The position numbers were made by a program, and so were the translations under genes. A stretch of 64,000 bases of DNA from DSSM01 sp964484125 (GTDB taxonomy: Bacteria > Bacteroidota > Ignavibacteria > Tepidaquicellales > Tepidaquicellaceae): the NCBI GenBank assembly GCA_964484125.1, contig CAZAEK010000004.1, positions 1 to 64,000 of the forward strand. Direction: 5' to 3'. Below the pieces are notes generated by a model that did not search any database, was not told the DNA's origin, and worked only from the letters and a program-made list of their open reading frames with translations. Below, one piece after another: positions 1 to 9,490 of this stretch. Each line of letters starts with the position of its first letter. Positions within the stretch are counted from its first letter, which is position 1.

Positions 1-1038
1 GATATGTATAAATATTATATGACAAATGATGATAAGTATAATCCTTATTTATTGGAAGGTGATTTATTAAAAGTCCCAAATACCTTATTAGAAAAATATT
101 ATGTCTCAATTTTCGGAGCTGTACAGTTAGGCGGTGTTTACGAATATTCTGAGGGAGATGATTTAGAAACATTAATTGGTCTTGGGCGTGGTCTGGATTT
201 TTATGCAGAACCTGATAGTATTTTATTATACAGACCTTCCGAAGACAGGACAAGGTATAATGTATTTGTGCTTTCATATCCTAAAGATAAGGAATTCAAA
301 GTAAAGGTATATGACAGAGCTTTTGTAAAATATAAGCAGGATTATCAAAGAATGGCAACTGTATTAGTCCTTGGAGAGGTGAATATGCCGGGTTATTATC
401 CAATATCATACAAAAACACCAAATTAAAAGAAGTTATTGAAATGGCTGGTGGATTGAAATCAACATCTCATTTACCTCTGAGTATTCTTTTCAGAAATTG
501 GGATGCAGAATATTTAGCTAAAGACTCCATGGAAGTATTCTTAAATGAAAGAGCGAATGATTTATTAATTACTGCCTCTGATTTAAGAAACTTTCAGATA
601 GACATTAAATCCAGAAGAAACAGAGTTAACATAGATTTTGTGAAATTACTTGAACATAATGATGAATCGCAAAATATTATACTCGAGGATAAAGATATTA
701 TTTATATAAACGATAATAAAAATATTGTTTATGTATATGGACAAATTAATAAGGAAGGTTTTATAAATTATAAAAAAGGTGCAGAAGTTGATTACTATAT
801 AGAAAAAGCTGGAGGGTTTACATTAGGTGCTGATGAAGGTTCTGTTCGAATTATTAAGTTCAACTCTAGAGCTTTTTATAAGCCCGGCGAGGTTGAAATT
901 GAAAGTGGTGATTTTATCTATGTAGCTAAATCAGTAAAAAAACCCTTTAGTGAAATATTAACGATGGTTGCACAAATCTCTGGCATATTATTAGGTGTTT
1001 TAACTACTTATTTACTCTTTAAAAATAATGAAAAATAA
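1..1038 (+). CDS. Polysaccharide export protein with SLBB domains (5' partial)
   Basis: Outer-membrane polysaccharide export protein of the Wza/KpsD type, which forms the channel for capsule or exopolysaccharide. The reading frame is open to the first base of the window, so the N-terminus (signal peptide and start of the export domain) lies upstream. The visible part has repeated SLBB-like blocks, each with a 'G.v..pG.y' pattern: about residues 35-60, 120-150 (LGEVNMPGYYPI) and 245-275 (YGQINKEGFINY). A hydrophobic C-terminal helix (about 320-340) is followed by a short charged tail. The Wzz-like gene starts 12 bases downstream, which supports a capsule/exopolysaccharide export role. The exact polymer cannot be told from sequence. 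Confidence 0.82.
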   Translation, partial: DMYKYYMTNDDKYNPYLLEGDLLKVPNTLLEKYYVSIFGAVQLGGVYEYSEGDDLETLIGLGRGLDFYAEPDSILLYRPSEDRTRYNVFVLSYPKDKEFKVKVYDRAFVKYKQDYQRMATVLVLGEVNMPGYYPISYKNTKLKEVIEMAGGLKSTSHLPLSILFRNWDAEYLAKDSMEVFLNERANDLLITASDLRNFQIDIKSRRNRVNIDFVKLLEHNDESQNIILEDKDIIYINDNKNIVYVYGQINKEGFINYKKGAEVDYYIEKAGGFTLGADEGSVRIIKFNSRAFYKPGEVEIESGDFIYVAKSVKKPFSEILTMVAQISGILLGVLTTYLLFKNNEK

Positions 1039-1050
1039 ATTCAAAAATTA

Positions 1051-2217
1051 ATGTCAACTATAGAAAATAACAATAACTTAAATAAGAAATATTTTACTTT
1101 ACTTGATTATCTTGAAGTATTTATTGAGCATAAAAAATTTCTTTTAATATCGAGTATAGTTGTTTTAGTAATTTCTGTTTTTTTTACGTTTTTTGTAATC
1201 AAACCTGAATTTTTGTCAATAGGAACAGTAAAATCAACATCGAAATCAAGCGGTTTGGCGGATTTATTAAGCGCCAGTGGACTATCTGGATTAGGTGATG
1301 TATCTGATTTAGCGGGTGGAGGAGCAGGTGCATCTGAGCTAGCATTATATGAACAAATATTAACCAGCAGAAGGTGTATAGAAGAAACAATTAATAGATT
1401 CAATTTAATGGAAGTTTATAATGAGAAATATATGCAAGATGCCGTTAAATATTTTCGCGAAAATATAATGGAATTGACTAAGGATAAAATTGCGGGAACG
1501 CTTTCAATTGGAATTTATGACGAAAATCCACAAAAGGCAAAAGAAATTGCAGATTTCTTAATTGTGCAATTGAATACTATTTTTACTGAGATGACAGTTA
1601 CTAGTGCTAGAAATAACAGAGAGTTTATAGAAAAAAGATATTATTTAGCAAAAGAAGACCTTAAGAAAGCTGAAGACAGTTTGAAATCTTATCAGGATAT
1701 TTATGGAGTAGCACCGGATATTGTAGCAAAGTCTGTAGCTCAATCCAGTGTCCAATTGGAAGCAGAAATTAAATCTGAAGAAGTAAAATTGGATGTTTTA
1801 AAAAAAATATTTAATTCCGATCAATCAGAGGTGAAACTTCAAGAAGAAAAAATAATTGCTTTAAAAAGACAACTTAATGATATCGTAAATAATTCGAATA
1901 ACAATAACACATTTCTTTCTTTAAAAGGTGTACCTGATAAAGTTATAAATTTCTATAGATTACAAAGAGATATCGAAATTCAAAGTAAAATTCTTACTTT
2001 TATTTTGCCGGTTTATGAACAAGCAAAAATTGATGAAAAACGAGATACTCCGACTGTATTGATATTAGACCAGCCATTTTTACCTGAAAGAAAAGCAAGG
2101 CCTAAAAGGCTTACTTTAACAATTATCTTTACTTTTATTTGGATTAGTGGTGCATATTCTGTTCTGTTTGTGAAAAAGAAATTTATAAGCCATAATAAAC
2201 TTAATGCCAAAAATTAG
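1051..2217 (+). CDS. Chain-length regulator (Wzz-like) of polysaccharide export
   Basis: Inner-membrane polysaccharide co-polymerase that would set polymer length together with the Wzy protein. The 388 residues show the family layout: a short cytoplasmic N-terminus, a first membrane helix at about 30-50, a long periplasmic part with coiled-coil helices (about 190-290), and a second membrane helix at about 352-372 preceded by a basic, proline-containing segment (ERKARPKR). An unusual Gly/Ser/Ala-rich stretch lies at about 66-95. There is no C-terminal tyrosine kinase domain. It starts at an ATG 12 bases after the export gene and overlaps the next gene by 14 bases, so all three are probably co-transcribed. 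Confidence 0.82.
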   Translation: MSTIENNNNLNKKYFTLLDYLEVFIEHKKFLLISSIVVLVISVFFTFFVIKPEFLSIGTVKSTSKSSGLADLLSASGLSGLGDVSDLAGGGAGASELALYEQILTSRRCIEETINRFNLMEVYNEKYMQDAVKYFRENIMELTKDKIAGTLSIGIYDENPQKAKEIADFLIVQLNTIFTEMTVTSARNNREFIEKRYYLAKEDLKKAEDSLKSYQDIYGVAPDIVAKSVAQSSVQLEAEIKSEEVKLDVLKKIFNSDQSEVKLQEEKIIALKRQLNDIVNNSNNNNTFLSLKGVPDKVINFYRLQRDIEIQSKILTFILPVYEQAKIDEKRDTPTVLILDQPFLPERKARPKRLTLTIIFTFIWISGAYSVLFVKKKFISHNKLNAKN

Positions 2218-3400
2218 TAAAGACAGTTTAAGGATACCTATTCGTTCGGAGTACTTATTCCTTCTCTTCCCTTTGAATTTTGTATATGGCTATTGGCAGA
2301 TGCCAATTACAGTTCTGTTTATAATGTTTGTTTTTATTTTAAAAGATAAAATCCTTTTAGAGAAATCTAATATTATATTTCCTAATTTATTTGTTTGGTT
2401 TATTAATATATTGTGGGGTTTGTATATTTTGTTAAAATCTCAAGTCTTCAGAGAAGGTCTTGATTATTATTTAGTATTATTTCTATCACCTTTTTTATTG
2501 TTTGTACTGTTACATAATATTAAAACAGATATAGTATTCTTTGAAAGGTTTTTTAATATTATCATTATTTCCGGATTAATACTAAGTTTTTTCTCTTTTG
2601 TCAACTTATCAATAGCCGATTTTGATTTTACAAAAAGGATATATTCGACATGGCCCGATATAAATATATTGGCTGGTTACTATCTTGTAGTATTTATGAT
2701 TTTAGTTTCTTTTGTAATGAATGAAAAAAAAAGAAAGCAAAAAATATTTTATTTCATATCGCTATTTATTCTGCTATTCGCAATATTCTTGACTCAAACT
2801 CGAGGGGTTTGGTTATCTATAATTTTTGCAATAATAATATACATGTTTAAAAGACCAAAGTTGCTTATACCTATCTCGATCTTGATACTTGCTTTATCAC
2901 TATTATTTGCAGATATTATAATGGCAAGGTTTTTAACAATTAAGAATTTTTCCGAAGATTTATCTTCCCTTGGGCGATTGCAAGCTTGGATAGGTACTTT
3001 GGCATTGCTAAAAACTAATTATCTTACGGGATATGGTTTCAATTCTTTTTTATACTTGAGAGATACTGTGTATGGTTTTTATTTGGTTCCAGTTATTCAT
3101 TCACATAATACCTATTTAAATAATATTTTGGAAATGGGATTAATAGGGTCAACTATCTATTATTCTTTTTATGTTAGAGCGATTTATTACGCTTTTCGAT
3201 ATGGGAAAGTATCTTTTGATAATCAATATAAAAAATTTGCCGATGGTTTATTTCTTTCTTTAATTGGTTTTTTAGTTGCTTTTTTCTTTGAACCTTATTT
3301 CAGCATTTTTAGTTCTTCTGCGATAGTTTTATGGCTACTAATAGGAATTAGCTTTAAGCTAAACTTCATAATTAACAAAAAGGAGGATAATTATTCTTAA
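2204..3400 (+). CDS. O-antigen polymerase/ligase family membrane protein (Wzy/WaaL-like)
   Basis: Polytopic membrane protein of 398 residues with roughly ten or more hydrophobic segments. It carries the family's 'TQTRGVWLS' segment (near residue 200) and, in a large periplasmic loop, the 'HSHNTYLNNILEMGLIG' segment with the conserved His. Such proteins polymerise lipid-linked repeat units (Wzy) or ligate polymer to lipid A core (WaaL), and sequence alone does not separate the two. Its place between the Wzz-like and Wzx-like genes argues for the Wzy polymerase role. It overlaps the previous gene by 14 bases. Its last codons contain the Shine-Dalgarno sequence that seems to serve the next gene. 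Confidence 0.75.
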   Translation: MPKISKDSLRIPIRSEYLFLLFPLNFVYGYWQMPITVLFIMFVFILKDKILLEKSNIIFPNLFVWFINILWGLYILLKSQVFREGLDYYLVLFLSPFLLFVLLHNIKTDIVFFERFFNIIIISGLILSFFSFVNLSIADFDFTKRIYSTWPDINILAGYYLVVFMILVSFVMNEKKRKQKIFYFISLFILLFAIFLTQTRGVWLSIIFAIIIYMFKRPKLLIPISILILALSLLFADIIMARFLTIKNFSEDLSSLGRLQAWIGTLALLKTNYLTGYGFNSFLYLRDTVYGFYLVPVIHSHNTYLNNILEMGLIGSTIYYSFYVRAIYYAFRYGKVSFDNQYKKFADGLFLSLIGFLVAFFFEPYFSIFSSSAIVLWLLIGISFKLNFIINKKEDNYS

Positions 3401-4715
3401 ATTATTAAGAATTAGTTCTAAGTTATCAGTCTCTGTTGTTATAGGTTTTTTATCTTCAGTTGTCCGGGTGAAAATATTCGCACTGATTTTGGGACCTTCC
3501 GGTTTTGGTATTATCTCTCAATTAAATAATTTTATACTACTATTCACCCAAACGGTTCATATTGGTACACCCGTAGGAATAACATCAGAAATCTCGAAAT
3601 TAAGCGCTATTGAAGCAGTTGAAAACAAGATTAAAATGAAATCATATTTTGTTTATTTTAATTTTGTATTTGGGATATTAACAGCTTTCTTTTCGGTCAT
3701 TTTTTTTATATTCTCAGGTCAAATATCGTTTTTACTCGTTGAAGATTGTAGCTATTATATAGTTTTGGCGATTGCTATCTTAGCTGCACCTTTAGTAGTA
3801 ATGTTTTATATTATTGAAGCCTTTCTAAGGAGCTATGAGTTTATTGATGTAATTGTCAAGATATCCGTTATTAATAATATTGTTTCTCTTATTTTTCTGT
3901 TCCCATTGATTTATTATCTGAAGTATATAGGTATTGGGATTTATCTTTTTATATTCGGTTCTTTGCCTTTTTTAATTTATTTTATTTTTTACAGAAATAT
4001 ATTTGACTTTAAAAAATTTAAAGTTGACAAATCATTCTTGAAAAGAAAAGAGATAATGAATGTGTTTAAAATTGGAGTGATATCATTATCGTCTTCACTT
4101 TTGCATCAAGGAGCAATTATTTTACTCAGAAAATTCGCAATAAATAATTTTGGATTAATTGACAATGGTGTTTATCAATCTGTACTTTCAACCTCGATTG
4201 CTTACTTCAGTATAATATATATATTTTTAAGTAATTATACTTTACCATTATTTTCAAAGATAAATATTGATTCAGAGTTGGTAGAGGAAATTAATAATAA
4301 TTTTAGATTTCTTTTNNNNNNNNNNNNNNNNNNNNNNNNNNNNNNNNNNNNNNNNNNNNNNNNNNNNNNNNNNNNNNNNNNNNNNNNNNNNNNNNNNNNN
4401 NNNNNNNNNNNNNNNCTTTACCTGGAAATATTAGGTAAGAATTTAATTATTATACCTGTCTCGTATATGACGGCATTCATTATTCATTTCTTATTGTATT
4501 TTATTTACTCAAAAATATATTTAAAATTTTACTTCAAAAAGCAAATTATTTATAATGCTATTGTGTCAATATTTGTAATACTATTGAGTGTTTTACTATC
4601 ATATATTTCTAGTTTATTAGGATATTTTTCTACTGCCATTATACTAATTATTTGGATATCTTTAGTCCTAAATAAAGAAGAAAAAAAATCTATTATTGCA
4701 TTTTTTAAAAATTAA
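3393..4715 (+). CDS. Polysaccharide flippase (Wzx-like), interrupted by a scaffold gap
   Basis: Membrane protein of the polysaccharide transporter (MATE-like) superfamily, expected to flip the lipid-linked repeat unit across the inner membrane. The segment 'LILGPSGFGIIS' matches the conserved N-terminal 'GP.G.G' region. The first canonical start (GTG at 3468) would remove most of transmembrane helix 1. The open frame upstream encodes 25 more residues that fit the family (KLLRISSK, then a hydrophobic helix). A perfect AAGGAGG at 3380-3386 sits six bases before ATT at 3393, so I place the start there, provisionally. The frame stays open across the 100 Ns (4316-4415), but 100 is a placeholder length and the true middle sequence is unknown. 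Confidence 0.7.
   Translation: MLKLLRISSKLSVSVVIGFLSSVVRVKIFALILGPSGFGIISQLNNFILLFTQTVHIGTPVGITSEISKLSAIEAVENKIKMKSYFVYFNFVFGILTAFFSVIFFIFSGQISFLLVEDCSYYIVLAIAILAAPLVVMFYIIEAFLRSYEFIDVIVKISVINNIVSLIFLFPLIYYLKYIGIGIYLFIFGSLPFLIYFIFYRNIFDFKKFKVDKSFLKRKEIMNVFKIGVISLSSSLLHQGAIILLRKFAINNFGLIDNGVYQSVLSTSIAYFSIIYIFLSNYTLPLFSKINIDSELVEEINNNFRFLXXXXXXXXXXXXXXXXXXXXXXXXXXXXXXXXXXLYLEILGKNLIIIPVSYMTAFIIHFLLYFIYSKIYLKFYFKKQIIYNAIVSIFVILLSVLLSYISSLLGYFSTAIILIIWISLVLNKEEKKSIIAFFKN
4316..4415. other. Scaffold gap (100 Ns)
   Basis: Exactly 100 consecutive N bases, the conventional filler for a gap of unknown size. It falls inside the flippase gene. Real sequence resumes in hydrophobic coding sequence on both sides, so the missing bases are probably coding. 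The true length, and any rearrangement inside, cannot be judged. Confidence 0.98.
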
Positions 4716-4736
4716 ATAAGAAGGTTTAAAAAATTA

Positions 4737-5864
4737 TTGAAAAAAAGTGTTCTTTTAATATCACATTCGAGCAATAAAAGTGGTGGTGGTGAAGATGATT
4801 TTTATAGGTTACTTAAATATTTGAAAAAATATTATAAAATATTCCTGATAATTCCAGAGGGTTACAGAAGAGAATCATTTATAAAATATGCTGATGAATA
4901 TGTTATTATACCTAATATGATTTTCCCTTTTGATACTTTAAGTTTAAAAAAATATCTGAAATATTTATATGTTTCTTATAAAAAATATAAAATTGTTTAT
5001 CCTTTTCTAACTAAATATAAAAAGGAAATTGATATTTCTTTCATAAATTCTTCGGTTTGTATGGCAGAAATAGTAATTCTAGGTATTAATAAAATCCCAT
5101 TTGTTTTATCAATTAAGGAGATTACAGTTAACAAAATTGTTAGATATATACAATATAAGCTAATCAATAAATACACGTCGAAAATTGTAGTGTTATCAAA
5201 TGTTGTATTAAATTTATATAAAAAAGTTAATAAAAAATCTTCGCCGATAATAATTAGGTCTTCAATTGAAGAGGAATATTATGCAGAGGTAAAAAAGAAT
5301 TATAAGGCTGAAAATAGAAATTCCTTTGTAATTACTAATGTTGGGGTTATAGCCAGAATCAAAAACCAGGGTTTATTAATTGATGCACTGAAATATTATG
5401 ATTTGGAGACCCCATTAGAGGTTAGATTTTTTGGTTATGTGGTTGAAAAGGATTATTTCGACAAATTAAACAAAAAAATAAAATCACTTAAGAACAAGTT
5501 TATTAATGTTAAATTTTATGGGTCAGTTGAAAAAGAAGAAATGATAAAAAATTATCTCGAGTCTGATATAATTGTTATTACGTCTAAGTATGAAGGTATG
5601 TCTTTAGTATTAGTTGAATCATTATATTTAGAAAAACCTGTAATTTCTACAAATGTTGGAATTATTCCGGAAATCATTGTTAATGGAATTAACGGTATTG
5701 TATTAGAAATGAATAACGGAAAAATTCTTGCGGAAAAAATTAAGAAATATATAAATGAAGATGATTACAAAGAGAAAATTAAGCTAAATTTATATCAAAC
5801 ATATCGCAATAATTTTGATATGGATAAGTATTTTAAATTACACGAAAAAGTGTTATTCAATTAA
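4737..5864 (+). CDS. Glycosyltransferase, GT4 family (GT-B fold)
   Basis: Retaining glycosyltransferase of 375 residues, probably cytoplasmic or membrane-associated, adding a sugar to the lipid-linked repeat unit. The N-terminal Rossmann half has the Gly-rich acceptor-side loop (SGGGED, 15-20). The C-terminal half starts near 198 (ITNVGVIARIKNQG) and carries the GT4 E-x7-E pair at E286 and E294 (EGMSLVLVE), followed by 'KPVISTNVGIIPEII'. The start codon is TTG, with no good alternative nearby. It lies 21 bases after the flippase. Donor and acceptor sugars cannot be predicted. Confidence 0.82.
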   Translation: MKKSVLLISHSSNKSGGGEDDFYRLLKYLKKYYKIFLIIPEGYRRESFIKYADEYVIIPNMIFPFDTLSLKKYLKYLYVSYKKYKIVYPFLTKYKKEIDISFINSSVCMAEIVILGINKIPFVLSIKEITVNKIVRYIQYKLINKYTSKIVVLSNVVLNLYKKVNKKSSPIIIRSSIEEEYYAEVKKNYKAENRNSFVITNVGVIARIKNQGLLIDALKYYDLETPLEVRFFGYVVEKDYFDKLNKKIKSLKNKFINVKFYGSVEKEEMIKNYLESDIIVITSKYEGMSLVLVESLYLEKPVISTNVGIIPEIIVNGINGIVLEMNNGKILAEKIKKYINEDDYKEKIKLNLYQTYRNNFDMDKYFKLHEKVLFN

Positions 5865-5892
5865 AAAATGTTTTTAAAAAATATAAAAACTT

Positions 5893-6813
5893 TTGAAGAC
5901 TAATTTTATTACTATAATTATTGTCAATTTTAGAACATCTGATTTTATTATGAAGTGCATAAAATCGATCGAAGAATATTGTTCGTTGGATTTAGAAATT
6001 ATTGTTATAGATAATAATTCAAACGATCCAGATATTAGTCGGTTGGAAAAGGAATTTCTAAAAGTGAAATTTATAAAAAATCACGAGAATTCAGGTTTTG
6101 GGAAGGCTTGTAATATCGCCAAAAATATATCAGATGGGGAGTATTTACTTTTTTTAAATCCTGATATAATCGTGCAACCAAATAGTATTGAATATCTATT
6201 TGAAAATTATAAAAAACTAAAAACCCCCGGAATATTAACAGGTGTGTTAATTAATAAAAGTAATGAAATTCAATATTCTTATAATAAATTCCCTTGCTTA
6301 AATTGGGAATTTAAAGAAGCTTTCTCGATTGGGCTTTATTCCACTATAAAGGGTCTTATTGATAAAATTAAATCTACAGAAGACTATTTCAGCATTGATT
6401 GGGCTCATGGAGCAGTATTAATGATTAAAAAAAGTATATTTGAAGAAATAAATGGATTTGATGAAGATTATTTTTTATACTACGAAGATGTTGATCTACA
6501 AAAAAGATTGGTAAATTCCGGCAGGAAAAATTATCTAATTACTAATTCGAGGTTTTTTCACCATGAAAGAAGCAGTATAGATCCGGATAAGCCGAGAATA
6601 GTGTATTTTCATAATATGCATTATCATAAACTGTTATATTATAAAAAACATCATAAAGCGTATAAACGAATTATTTTAAGGTTATTATTTTTAATTTCGT
6701 ATTGTTTAAGAATATTTCTTTTGCCATTAAAAGTTAAATCTTTCAAAGAATATAAGAATAAATTTTTGGAATATAAAACAGTTCTAAATGTTTATTTTTG
6801 TAAAGTAAATTAA
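5893..6813 (+). CDS. Glycosyltransferase GT2, rhamnosyltransferase-like (cassette copy A)
   Basis: Inverting GT-A glycosyltransferase of 306 residues resembling WbbL/rhamnosyltransferases. Visible motifs are the first strand ITIIIVNF (6-13), the nucleotide-binding D40 in VIDNNS, the metal-site equivalent LNPD (88-91), and a later acidic EDVD near 198 preceded by 'GFDEDYFLYY'. A basic, hydrophobic C-terminus (about 255-285) suggests membrane attachment. It starts at TTG. It is followed after 5 bases by a GT-B gene, and the pair is repeated at 10700-12792. The other GT2 is also exactly 306 residues, with long conserved blocks, so the two are paralogues from a local duplication. Confidence 0.83.
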   Translation: MKTNFITIIIVNFRTSDFIMKCIKSIEEYCSLDLEIIVIDNNSNDPDISRLEKEFLKVKFIKNHENSGFGKACNIAKNISDGEYLLFLNPDIIVQPNSIEYLFENYKKLKTPGILTGVLINKSNEIQYSYNKFPCLNWEFKEAFSIGLYSTIKGLIDKIKSTEDYFSIDWAHGAVLMIKKSIFEEINGFDEDYFLYYEDVDLQKRLVNSGRKNYLITNSRFFHHERSSIDPDKPRIVYFHNMHYHKLLYYKKHHKAYKRIILRLLFLISYCLRIFLLPLKVKSFKEYKNKFLEYKTVLNVYFCKVN

Positions 6814-6818
6814 ATAAT

Positions 6819-7979
6819 TTGGATAATATTAATTTAATTACGATTTCTTCAGACTGGAAATTCAACCACAGAAAATCTTTTATCAGAGAAGTAAATGATT
6901 CGATTGGTAAGGTTGTTGTAATAGAAAGTCCTTTTTCATTATTGGTAAATACATTATTTTCTTTCAGGAAAAGATTGCTGCCTTTATTAAAGAGAAAGTT
7001 TGGAAGGAATCCTGCAGATGCAAAACTTGATGTCATAACACCAATATCAATATTTCATGAAAAAATTTGGAGAAAATTCTTTTTTACATTACAATTTGAT
7101 TCTTTCTTATATTCATTTCAAATAAACAGATATATTAAAAAAAAATTTTCAGGAAAGAAAATATCTCTTTGGGTTTTCCATCCGATACAATATTATTTCC
7201 AAAGAAAAATAAATAAAAATATTTTAATATACGATTTCTATGATAACTTTGAGTTAGACTCTGATGGGAATAAAAATGAATATAACACTAAATTTAATAA
7301 ATTGATTTCCAAAGATGCCGATTTGATAATATGTGTATCCGAAAAAACAGAAAAAATATTTTATCATCATAAAGAAAAAGTCATTAGGGTTTTTAACGGA
7401 TTTAGCCCGGAAATATTTTTAAAAGATTTAGTCAAGAAGCCTGAATTGTTAAAAAAATATGAATTACCCATTATTGGCTTTAACGGTCCAATTAGAGACT
7501 GGCTAGACTTTGAATTGTTAGAGGAACTGCTAAAAACCCGGAGATACATACTAATAATTATTGGGTATATTGATAGAAGCGGGAAAGATGGTTATACGAA
7601 ATTACGAAATTATAATAATTTTGTACACATAGAGCATGTCCCTATTGAAGAAATAGCAAATTATGTAAGATTTTTTGATGTTGGAATTCTTCCTTACAAA
7701 GTTAATGAATTTAATAATTCGATATTTCCAAATAAATTATTCGAATATATTGCCAGCAATATTCCTGTGGTATCAACCGGCATATCTGAATTAAAACAAT
7801 ATAAGGATTACATTTATTATTCGTCTTCAAATCAAGAGTTTATGGAAAATTGCAAACTGGCAATAAATTCAAATAAAACCGAACTTGTTCGTAAATACAC
7901 AGATATTTTAGGAAAATCTACTTGGAAACATGTCATTCAACTTATAAAAAATAGGATATTAGAAAAATTAAAAAACTAA
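6819..7979 (+). CDS. Glycosyltransferase, GT-B fold (cassette copy A)
   Basis: A 386-residue protein with a GT-B layout. The N-terminal half includes 'SLWVFHPIQYY' and 'YDFYDNFELD'. The C-terminal half has 'NGPIRDWLDFELLEELL', 'GILPYKVNEFNNSIFPNKLFEYIA' and 'PVVSTGISELKQY', a pattern seen in glycosyltransferases that act on exopolysaccharides. The classical E-x7-E is replaced by the PNKLFEY region. The start is TTG. It is paired with the preceding GT2 gene (5-base gap), and its paralogue is at 11617-12792. Donor and acceptor are unknown. Confidence 0.75.
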   Translation: MDNINLITISSDWKFNHRKSFIREVNDSIGKVVVIESPFSLLVNTLFSFRKRLLPLLKRKFGRNPADAKLDVITPISIFHEKIWRKFFFTLQFDSFLYSFQINRYIKKKFSGKKISLWVFHPIQYYFQRKINKNILIYDFYDNFELDSDGNKNEYNTKFNKLISKDADLIICVSEKTEKIFYHHKEKVIRVFNGFSPEIFLKDLVKKPELLKKYELPIIGFNGPIRDWLDFELLEELLKTRRYILIIIGYIDRSGKDGYTKLRNYNNFVHIEHVPIEEIANYVRFFDVGILPYKVNEFNNSIFPNKLFEYIASNIPVVSTGISELKQYKDYIYYSSSNQEFMENCKLAINSNKTELVRKYTDILGKSTWKHVIQLIKNRILEKLKN

Positions 7980-7986
7980 ATAGTTA

Positions 7987-9490
7987 ATGCTTTTCGGGTC
8001 AATAAGTTTTATCTTTTTTTACATTATTCCTTGTGTCTATATTTTATCTAACACCGGATAAATATCGAAAGGGTGTTTTGTTAATATTTAGTATAATATA
8101 CTATCTTTCATTCACACAGATTGGTTTTGTTATTTTAATACTTTTATTTGGCTTCAATTATTTATTATTGAAACTTGCTGAAATAAAATTAAATTTCAGG
8201 AAATTATTAGTAAGGTTATTGATTATTGCCAACCTTACCTGTCTGTTCTTCCTGAAGTACATAATCTTTCTTCAGAATAATATTGATGCAATATTAGGAA
8301 TAAAAATCAATTTATTAGACAATAATATTTATTATCAAATTTTACCAATCGGAATATCTTTTTTTATTTTTAAAATTATCTCTTTCAATATTGAATATTC
8401 AAGGAACAATTTGCAAAGTAAAGTTAGTATTTCAGATTTATTTCTCTATTTATTCTACTTTCCCGAAGTGCTATCAGGTCCGATAGATAAACCACAAAAA
8501 TTTATTAATCAGTTAGGATTTCATAGTTCGATTTCTTCATTAAATTTGAAGTCTGCGTTCTTTTTTATTGGCATTGGTCTAATCAAGAAAATTATTATTT
8601 CAGATAGATTGAGTTATTTTGTAAATAGTGTCTATGATAATCCTGATATTGCGAATGGTCTTCAATTATTAATTGCGACGATATTTTATTCATTTCAGCT
8701 ATATGCAGATTTTTCTGGCTATACTGATATAGCAATTGGAATATCTTTGCTTTTTGGAATTGAGATAACAAATAATTTCAGATATCCATATTTTTCAAAA
8801 TCTGTGAAAGAGTTTTGGACAAGATGGCATATAACATTATCTGTATTTTTATGAGATTATTTATTTCTACCATTCGCATATAAGTTTGAAAGATTAATTA
8901 AAAGTAAAGTATTCTCAAGAAAATTAGGTGAGAACATAAATTATTCTTTAAGTATTCTAATTACTATGTTTATAGCAGGGTTATGGCATGGTCCTAACTG
9001 GACCTTTATATTGTGGGGTTTGTTACTAGGATTTTATATGGTAATTTCAAGAATTACAGATAAATTCAGAAGAAAATTATGGGCAAAACTTAAAATTACT
9101 AAAAGAGTAAGGGATATATTAAAGATACTATCAACATTTTTATTGATTTCTATTGCATGGGTACTATTTAGATCAGAATCAATTCAGAATGCAATTATTA
9201 TATACAAAAAGGTATTATTAGGAATACCATCATTTTTTTATTCAATAAAGAATATAAATACTGTTATAAAAAAAAATATTGTTAATTTCTCAATGAATGA
9301 ATTTATTTTTGATATTATTTTAATAATTTCATTTGTTATATTTGAGTATTTATATAAAAAGAATAGCATTCAAGAATTTTATAAAAAACAACCTTTATTT
9401 TTGAGATTTATATTTATTTCAATTATAATATCTTTCATTTTATTATTTGGAAATTTTTCGTCAAATTATTTTATTTATTTTAACTTTTGA
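7987..9490 (+). pseudogene. MBOAT O-acyltransferase, disrupted by a frameshift and an in-frame TGA
   Basis: Membrane-bound O-acyltransferase of the AlgI/DltB type, which moves an acetyl group across the membrane onto a polysaccharide. From ATG 7987 the frame reads like a normal family N-terminus (MLFGSISFIFFYIIPCVYIL) but stops at 8059-8061. The continuation (PDKYRKG and onward) is in another frame, joined by removing one base near 8040-8050. That frame runs to an in-frame TGA at 8852-8854, within TRWHITLSVFL-stop-DYLFLP, where relatives usually carry Arg. It then continues in the same frame to 9490 with the conserved His (LWHGPNW, codon 8987-8989) and a family-typical end (FIYFNF). It is either truly broken or carries two sequencing errors. 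Confidence 0.8.

Noticed and set aside
1107..1403. 98-codon open frame on the - strand
   Set aside because: It lies wholly inside the Wzz-like gene, has no family features and mirrors the Gly/Ser-rich part of that gene.
8852..8854. In-frame TGA read as Trp, Gly or selenocysteine
   Set aside because: TGA ends several intact genes in the window (for example near 9490, 20455 and 26257), so it is not a general sense codon. The position is normally Arg in MBOAT proteins, not Cys, and no selenocysteine insertion structure stood out. The same gene also has a frameshift.
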